Part shown: positions 6,239 through 10,244 of the stretch, piece by piece
Position numbering within the stretch: position 1 is the first letter of the stretch
Layout of the letters: every line of letters begins with the position of its first letter
NCBI GenBank assembly: GCA_038231495.1
Contig: JBBRLG010000255.1
Span: 1 to 10,244 of the forward strand
Source of the DNA: JBBRLG01 sp038231495
Lineage (GTDB): Bacteria; Planctomycetota; Planctomycetia; Gemmatales; Gemmataceae
Length of the DNA stretch: 10,244 bases
Direction of reading: 5' to 3'
Notes under the pieces: generated by a model
The model's input: only the letters and a program-made list of their open reading frames with translations
Told to the model about the DNA's origin: nothing
Database searches by the model: none
Position numbers and translations under genes: made by a program

Positions 6239-6301
6239 TTCGTGCGTATCGGTCACGCCGGCGTTCATCACTTTGGAACGCACAAGGGACCGGAGTGGTA
6301 G
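6236..6301 (+). pseudogene. Orphaned C-terminal tail of the small gene after the TAG
   Basis: After the TAG at 6236-6238 the same frame runs 20 more codons (FVRIGHAGVHHFGTHKGPEW) to a TAG at 6299-6301. The VRIGHAGVHHFG segment looks like the normal family C-terminus, so it was probably once part of the protein. It would be expressed only by readthrough or in a strain without the mutation. Confidence 0.55.
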
Positions 6302-6382
6302 ACGGCGGCGCGGTCTCTATTACGGCGATCCCATAACCTGGATAAGATCGTCGACGTGTTGCAGGATATGTTCGCTCCCTAA
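6302..6382 (+). pseudogene. 3'-end remnant of a paralogue of the following gene
   Basis: The segment AAC...AT at 6335-6369 matches 6945-6979, near the 3' end of the next gene, at 29 of 35 bases. It translates to NLDKIVDVLQDMFAP followed by TAA (6380-6382), against NLGKIVGVLQHIVTTAR in the intact gene. TATTAC upstream (6318-6323) also matches 6934-6939, but the spacing to the matching block differs by 5 bases, a frame-breaking change. No start or N-terminal part survives. I infer a decayed or mostly deleted copy of the same family; the intact gene begins 14 bases later. Confidence 0.55.
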
Positions 6383-6395
6383 TTTCGGGGCAACG

Positions 6396-6998
6396 ATGGC
6401 ATTCGGCGATTTCACCTTTCCCCAGGTCCAACAGGACTTGGGACTGACCGCGAGCGAGGCGGACCTGTTTTCGCAGGTGCCGGCCGCAGCCTTGCGTGAG
6501 GATTTTGCCGCCACCGTGACGGAAGGCGCCACGGTCGCCCTGGCGATCAACACCGAGAAGGCGAAATCCGAGTTCATCATCGCGCCGATCCTGCTCGAAT
6601 TACGCCGCCTCGTCGGCGGCGCGGTGGCGATCTTCTCCGGCGTGGCACTGGACGTGGATGCCGCCAAGGGGCTGAACGGCGTCTGCGATTTTATCATTTC
6701 CAAAGGTCCGCGCCAGTTCACCCTCAGCGCGCCGCTGGTCACGCTCGTCGAAGCGAAAAACGACAACCTCCGCAACGGTCTGGGGCAGTGCATCGCCGCC
6801 ATGTACGCCGCCCAGTTGTACAACCAGCACGCCGACCGCTCGGTGCCCGTGGTGTTCGGCGTGGTGACGACCGGCAGTGCCTGGAAGTTCTTGCGGTTGG
6901 AAGGCTCGACGTTGATTATCGACCTCAAGGAGTATTACATCGACAACTTGGGTAAGATCGTCGGCGTGTTACAGCACATCGTCACCACCGCTCGATGA
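6396..6998 (+). CDS. Conserved hypothetical protein, PD-(D/E)XK nuclease-like fold
   Basis: The 200-residue product resembles a family of uncharacterised proteins that I recall from planctomycetes and cyanobacteria. Its residues fit the PD-(D/E)XK nuclease superfamily in order: Glu59 (KSEFIIAPILLELRR), Asp98 (GVCDFIIS), Glu119-x-Lys121 (LVTLVEAKNDN) and Gln131 (GLGQCIAAM). That last helix-borne Gln occurs in many restriction-type members. The C-terminal VVTTGSAWKFLRLEG and YYIDNLGKIVGVLQHI are typical of the family. All putative catalytic residues are present, so a nuclease or nuclease-derived role is possible, but no methylase or other defence gene is adjacent. The ATG at 6396 has GGGG about six bases upstream. 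There is no signal peptide or membrane segment. A remnant of a related copy lies directly upstream. Fold call is inference; actual substrate is unknown. Confidence 0.82.
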   Translation: MAFGDFTFPQVQQDLGLTASEADLFSQVPAAALREDFAATVTEGATVALAINTEKAKSEFIIAPILLELRRLVGGAVAIFSGVALDVDAAKGLNGVCDFIISKGPRQFTLSAPLVTLVEAKNDNLRNGLGQCIAAMYAAQLYNQHADRSVPVVFGVVTTGSAWKFLRLEGSTLIIDLKEYYIDNLGKIVGVLQHIVTTAR

Positions 6999-7016
6999 CT
7001 TCCGGCCCAGTTCCCC

Positions 7017-7043
7017 TTGAACGGCGGCCTATTCCGCTACAAT
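7017..7043 (+). promoter_or_regulatory. Promoter implying a leaderless pseudouridine synthase mRNA
   Basis: TACAAT at 7038-7043 is an excellent -10 box, with TTGAAC (7017-7022) 15 bases upstream as a -35. Transcription should start about seven bases after the -10, which is the A of the ATG at 7050. No Shine-Dalgarno sequence precedes that ATG, consistent with a leaderless message. Confidence 0.5.
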
Positions 7044-7049
7044 GACGGT

Positions 7050-7790
7050 ATGGAACGTCTCAACAAATTTCTGGCCCACGCGGGGGTTGGCTCGCGCCGC
7101 CATTGCGAGGAACTCATCGTCCGCGGCCGCGTCAGCGTCGATGGCCAGGTCGTGCGCGAACTCGGCACCAAGGTCGAGCCGGAACAAGAAGTCTGCGTCG
7201 ATGGCACGCCGTTGCGCACCGAACGGCCGGTCCACTACCTCGTCAACAAGCCGCGCGGCTACCTCTGCACCAACCACGACCCGGGCCGCCGACCGCTGGC
7301 CATCGACCTGGTGCCGCACGTCCCGCAGCGCGTCTACACGGTCGGCCGGCTCGACGAGGACAGCGAAGGCTTGCTCCTGTTGACCAACGACGGCGACCTC
7401 GCCTTTCGCCTCATGCACCCGCGCTTCGGCGTCGAGAAAACCTATCTGGTCCAGGTCGCCGGCCACCCGCAGCAAGCCGATTACCAACAGCTGCTCAAGG
7501 GCGTCTGGCTTAGCGACGGCAACGTCCGCGCCCGACACATCAAACGACTGAAGACCCAGGGCGATAGCACCTGGCTCGAAATCGTCCTCAGCGAAGGCAA
7601 GAACCGCGAAATCCGCCGCATGTTGGCCAAGCTGAACCACAAGGTGATGCGCCTACGCCGCACTGCCATCGGCTCGGTGCAACTCGGCCGGCTCGCCCTC
7701 GGCAAGTCGCGGCCCTTGCGTCCGGTCGAGTTGAACCAGTTGCGTAACGCCACCGAGCGTGCGGCCCGCATGGAGCCTCATCCCACATGA
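7050..7790 (+). CDS. rRNA pseudouridine synthase, RsuA/RluB type
   Basis: The enzyme converts a specific uridine in ribosomal RNA to pseudouridine; the family includes RsuA (16S), RluB, RluE and RluF (23S). The 246-residue product starts with an S4 RNA-binding domain (MERLNKFLAHAGVGSRRHCE, about 1-60) followed by the catalytic domain. Motifs are VNKPRGYLCT (65-74), VGRLDEDSEGLLLLTNDGDL (98-117) with catalytic Asp102, KTYLVQVAGHP (130-140) and EGKNREIRRML (182-192). The S4 domain and length favour RluB or RsuA over RluE, but the exact target is not decidable by eye. The ATG at 7050 begins the S4 domain exactly; the TTG at 7017 would lie inside the proposed -35. Its stop codon overlaps the next gene's start as ATGA, implying translational coupling with the PyrK-like gene. 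Confidence 0.93.
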   Translation: MERLNKFLAHAGVGSRRHCEELIVRGRVSVDGQVVRELGTKVEPEQEVCVDGTPLRTERPVHYLVNKPRGYLCTNHDPGRRPLAIDLVPHVPQRVYTVGRLDEDSEGLLLLTNDGDLAFRLMHPRFGVEKTYLVQVAGHPQQADYQQLLKGVWLSDGNVRARHIKRLKTQGDSTWLEIVLSEGKNREIRRMLAKLNHKVMRLRRTAIGSVQLGRLALGKSRPLRPVELNQLRNATERAARMEPHPT

Positions 7791-8626
7791 CCGCGCTGGT
7801 CCATGCCGCCGTGGCCGTGCTCGAAAATGTCCGGCTCGCCCGGCAAACCTACCGCGTCCGTCTGCTCTCTCCCGAACTGGCCGGGGCGATTCGCCCCGGC
7901 CAGTTCCTCATGCTCCGCCTTCCCGATCACAGCGACCCGCTGCTGGGGCGACCGTTCGCCCTGTACGACACCGTCCTCGACGCCAACGGTCGGCCGCTCG
8001 GCGTGGACGTGGTTTACCTCGTCGTCGGCAAGCTAACCGGCCTGCTCGCGGCGGTGCAGGCCGGCGACAAGCTCGAAGTGTGGGGACCGCTCGGCAACGG
8101 CTTCCCAGACTACGACGGCCGGGATCACGTCGCCTTGGTGGCCGGCGGCATCGGCCAAACGCCGTTCCTGGCGCACGTCCGCGACCTGCTCGGCACGCGC
8201 GGCTACGGCGGCCGCCCGGCGCGACGCATGACCAAAGACGTTGCCTTGTATTACGGGGTTCGCAGTGCCGACCTGGCGGCGGGCGTCGAGGATTTTCGGT
8301 CCGCAGGTGCGACGGTCCACCTGGCGAGTGACGACGGCAGTGTGGGTTTTCGCGGTTTCGTGACGCAATTATTGCAACAGCACGAACCGCCGCAACAGCT
8401 CGTCGGTTGCGGCCCCGAACCGATGTTGCGGGCGCTAGCCGAGGTAGCACGACGCTGGAACGTGCCTTGTGACGTTTCGCTCGAAACGCCGATGGCGTGC
8501 GGCGTGGGGATTTGTTTCAGCTGCGTGACGCGCGTAACAACGTCGGACGGTTGGGACTACCGGCGCGTGTGCGTCGAAGGACCGATCTTCGACGCGGCTA
8601 AACTGGCGTGGGACCAGCCGCATTAA
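7787..8626 (+). CDS. pyrK: Dihydroorotate dehydrogenase electron-transfer subunit (PyrK-like)
   Basis: PyrK-type proteins carry FAD and a [2Fe-2S] cluster and pass electrons between class 1B dihydroorotate dehydrogenase (PyrD) and NAD. The 279-residue product has an N-terminal flavin-binding barrel with PGQFLMLRLP (37-46) and GRPFALYD (54-61). The NAD-binding GGIGQTPF follows (120-127). The cluster-binding cysteines are 238, 243 and 246 (MACGVGICFSCVTRV) and 262 (RRVCVEGPIFDA), all present. Length is near the family norm (about 260). It starts with ATG inside the ATGA overlap with the pseudouridine synthase gene, so the two are likely one operon. No pyrD is in the window; related electron-transfer subunits of sulfide dehydrogenase or other oxidoreductases share this layout, so the partner should be confirmed. 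Stop codon overlaps that of the convergent gene. Confidence 0.88.
   Translation: MTALVHAAVAVLENVRLARQTYRVRLLSPELAGAIRPGQFLMLRLPDHSDPLLGRPFALYDTVLDANGRPLGVDVVYLVVGKLTGLLAAVQAGDKLEVWGPLGNGFPDYDGRDHVALVAGGIGQTPFLAHVRDLLGTRGYGGRPARRMTKDVALYYGVRSADLAAGVEDFRSAGATVHLASDDGSVGFRGFVTQLLQQHEPPQQLVGCGPEPMLRALAEVARRWNVPCDVSLETPMACGVGICFSCVTRVTTSDGWDYRRVCVEGPIFDAAKLAWDQPH
7874..7906 (+). repeat. 15-bp perfect inverted repeat inside the pyrK coding sequence
   Basis: GAACTGGCCGGGGCG (7874-7888) is followed after the spacer ATT by its exact reverse complement (7892-7906). It encodes ELAGAIRPGQF, including the conserved PGQF flavin-domain motif. The mRNA would form a very stable GC-rich hairpin with a three-base loop about 90 bases into the gene. 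A second, smaller hairpin CCGGCCTG/CAGGCCGG lies at 8037-8064. Confidence 0.8.
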
Positions 8627-9942
8627 AGCAGCCCCGCGTAGTCTTCCTCGATCCGCTTCGTGGACATCTTGCTGAGGAAGTTCGCATAACACAGCCACGC
8701 CGACAGCGCGTGCAGGTCCGCGAACGGCGGCGGCAGGTGGCGCGGCGGCGCGACCAGACCCTCTTCGACCAGCTGCGCCAGCACCTTCACGTCGGCCAGG
8801 TTTGTTTTGCCGCAGAACAACAACGGCACGCGCCGCACCATGCCGCGGCTCACCGCCAGGCGCATGAAATTGTAAATCTGCACGAACCCCTTGCTGTAAC
8901 ACAGGTCTTTCGTGAACGGCCCGTGGTCCGCCGGCAGGCTGCCGCGGAAGATGCGCATGGCATACTTGTAACTCTCGCGCGGCGTGTAACCTTCCTGCAA
9001 AAAGAAGCGGTACACCTCCAGGAAGTTCGCCCCCGCCTCTGCCAGGGCGACGCCTTCGATGCGGTTGGTCAATCGCCGTACGCGGGCCGGGTGCGACGCG
9101 AACGAGAAGATTTCGGTCAGGACTGCCAGACCTTCCTGCGTCACGGTCGAGGACGGCGGCCCCTTGCTCAGAAACGTGCAGACCGGCTGGCTTTGCCCGT
9201 TAAGCGTCGTCCCCAGGTGGACCCAGCCCTCGTGAACTTCAAGGAGACGTACTTCACGCGGCGAAAACCGGGCGTCGTCGCGGATTTTGATGTAGTCGGT
9301 GCCGGCCGCCGCGTCGGCGACGATGCCGTCGGACAGGCGCACGCGCACCGCCGCCGGGTCGCTGAAGAATACCCCCAGTCGCTGGGATAGCTCATCAACC
9401 GTTTGCTGGGCGTCGTACGTTTCGACATCGACGTTGAAGAGCGTTTCCTGCGCCAGGTTGTCGAGGATCACCGACATCATCTGTCCCAGGTCGGACAGGG
9501 TCGGGTCGCCGGCGTGGAAGCTGTCGGCCGAACTGCCGTACAGCCGCTCGGAAATCTGGTTGAAGCCGCGTGTGCCGCGGAGGACGAGCATGTCCACGAC
9601 CTCGCGGTATTCTTCGCACATCCGCGCCATGATCTGGCCGGCGCCGTTATACGGCCCCAGCTGCCGGCGGATGTCGCGCTCGATGGCGTGGAATTCCAGG
9701 CGCTTGCGGTCCGGGTCGAACGGCAGCGGCCGGGTCGTGTAGTAGTCGGCGGTGACCGGCGGCAACTCCTTCGCGTCTTTGGCGAAGAAGGCGTCCTCGA
9801 TCGAGTCGTCCCATTTGATGGCGTCGAGGATGCGGATGGGCCGCTGGGCTTCCACGAGGCGGTCGCTCAGCGTGCGGATGAGGGTTTCGTAAGAGGTGAG
9901 GGGGCGCGTCGGCCCCCCGGCTATGCCGTTGGCTATCGTCAC
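8623..9942 (-). CDS. DUF1704 protein (QEGLA motif; MATCAP-like metallopeptidase family)
   Basis: The 439-residue product belongs to DUF1704, often annotated as flavohemoglobin expression-modulating QEGLE/QEGLA-motif protein. Human members of the family (MATCAP, KIAA0895L) are zinc carboxypeptidases that remove the tyrosine of tubulin. Here EVHEGWVH gives HExxxH (His237, Glu238, His242) and TQEGLAVLTE gives the third acidic position (Glu270), so a zinc site looks intact. Other family blocks are RPIRILDAIKWDD (34-46), PADHGPFTKDLCYSKGF (337-353) and CYANFLSKM (418-426). The start is uncertain. I prefer GTG at 9942 (AGG five bases upstream, GGGAG further back) because the alternative TTG at 9963 lies in a hairpin; the family-like sequence begins about 15 residues in, so either fits. 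It is convergent with pyrK, sharing stop bases. The bacterial substrate is unknown. Confidence 0.88.
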   Translation of the reverse strand: MTIANGIAGGPTRPLTSYETLIRTLSDRLVEAQRPIRILDAIKWDDSIEDAFFAKDAKELPPVTADYYTTRPLPFDPDRKRLEFHAIERDIRRQLGPYNGAGQIMARMCEEYREVVDMLVLRGTRGFNQISERLYGSSADSFHAGDPTLSDLGQMMSVILDNLAQETLFNVDVETYDAQQTVDELSQRLGVFFSDPAAVRVRLSDGIVADAAAGTDYIKIRDDARFSPREVRLLEVHEGWVHLGTTLNGQSQPVCTFLSKGPPSSTVTQEGLAVLTEIFSFASHPARVRRLTNRIEGVALAEAGANFLEVYRFFLQEGYTPRESYKYAMRIFRGSLPADHGPFTKDLCYSKGFVQIYNFMRLAVSRGMVRRVPLLFCGKTNLADVKVLAQLVEEGLVAPPRHLPPPFADLHALSAWLCYANFLSKMSTKRIEEDYAGLL

Positions 9943-9960
9943 TTTGCCTGTAAACTCCCG

Positions 9961-9980
9961 CAAAGCCGCGAGCGGCTTTG
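9961..9980 (-). other. Stem-loop just upstream of the DUF1704 gene
   Basis: CAAAGCCGCGAGCGGCTTTG is a 20-base dyad with a two-base interruption at its centre. On the minus strand it ends immediately before GGGAG, about 18 bases upstream of the proposed GTG start. It would bury the alternative TTG start, and could modulate ribosome access. Confidence 0.5.
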
Positions 9981-10244
9981 ATGCCCCGTTCCATGTTCCG
10001 GTGGTCCGTCAACCGTCTGCCGAACGTCGGTCCGGCTCCTGCCCGGCTGTCCCAGCCTGCGGCACCTTGTAGCTTCGTTTCCCGTGCGCGTCCAGAGGGA
10101 AGTTTTGGCGAGCCGGGGTCGTAAACGACCCGTAGATTAAAGAACCAAACCCTGGCCAAACCACCCCCCGAGCCCTTGTGACGCCGGCCAAGCAAACACC
10201 CCACCACCAACACCCCCCCCCGCCCCAGCGTAACAATCCCCAAG
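9981..10244. other. Gene-free upstream region with a dyad and C-rich tract
   Basis: I see no convincing gene here; the long minus-strand frame reaching the window edge has low-complexity, frame-shadow composition. A dyad GGGTCGTAAACGACCC (10116-10131) lies beside TAATCT on the minus strand (10139-10134), so it could be an operator near a weak promoter for the DUF1704 gene. Positions 10199-10226 are C-rich, including nine consecutive C at 10213-10221, i.e. G-rich on the minus strand. Confidence 0.4.

Noticed and set aside
6320..6928. 202-codon minus-strand open frame opposite the PD-(D/E)XK-like gene
   Set aside because: It is a Ser/Arg/Ala-rich shadow without motifs; the plus strand has conserved catalytic-type residues.
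10199..10226. G-quadruplex on the minus strand
   Set aside because: Three G-runs are long, but a 10-base loop separates them from the fourth, beyond the usual limit. It might equally be a homopolymer-prone sequencing stretch.
9647..10243. Minus-strand frame of 198 codons reaching the window end
   Set aside because: It overlaps the DUF1704 coding region in another frame, with Arg/His/Pro-rich out-of-frame composition, and its upstream part crosses G-runs and hairpins.

Overview
The window is GC-rich chromosomal DNA. I infer a planctomycete, probably of the Gemmata-like group. The reasons are a DUF4912 protein with a Rho-N/SAP-like N-terminus, a planctomycete-style nucleoside hydrolase, a LexA of the type seen there, a DUF1704 metallopeptidase-like protein, and an intergenic repeat built on the unit CGGAAGACA that I recall from such genomes. 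The assignment rests on memory of these families, not on a search. No rRNA, tRNA, CRISPR array, insertion sequence or prophage is visible.

Layout, left to right. Positions 22-1179 (minus) encode the DUF4912 protein. Its roughly 300-base upstream region holds a near-consensus promoter and, about 130 bases further on, a terminator-like hairpin, so it may be an attenuated leader or a separate small RNA. Positions 1546-2466 (minus) encode a nucleoside-hydrolase-fold protein with a degraded metal site. Just upstream of it in the same direction is trpD (2515-3555). trpD is divergent from lexA (3849-4454, plus), and the shared spacer holds candidate promoters for both genes and three hairpins in the lexA leader. 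lexA converges on a YkgJ-family CxxCxxCC protein (4571-5842, minus). Between these two lies a 36-bp perfect-stem inverted repeat.

From 5843 to 6400 the sequence looks like a decaying locus. A small conserved gene is cut short by a TAG codon (6029-6238) although its reading frame continues in family-like form. Behind it lies a short fossil of the 3' end of a relative of the next intact gene. That gene (6396-6998) has the residue pattern of a PD-(D/E)XK nuclease-fold protein.

Positions 7050-7790 encode an RsuA/RluB-type rRNA pseudouridine synthase, probably from a leaderless transcript. It overlaps by 4 bases (ATGA) a PyrK-like flavin/iron-sulfur electron-transfer protein (7787-8626), whose coding sequence contains a 15-bp perfect inverted repeat. 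pyrK converges with, and shares its stop codon bases with, a DUF1704 protein (8623-9942, minus). That protein carries HExxxH plus QEGLA, the zinc-peptidase signature of the tubulin detyrosinase MATCAP family. The last 280 bases are upstream sequence with small hairpins and a C-rich tract.

Functionally the genes are a mixed housekeeping set: tryptophan synthesis, SOS control, ribosome modification and pyrimidine-linked electron transfer, interleaved with poorly characterised conserved proteins. I do not see a clear new multi-gene system. The strongest second-look items are the promoter/terminator leader at 1343-1508, the DUF1704 protease signature, the degenerate nucleoside hydrolase and the decaying locus at 6029-6400.
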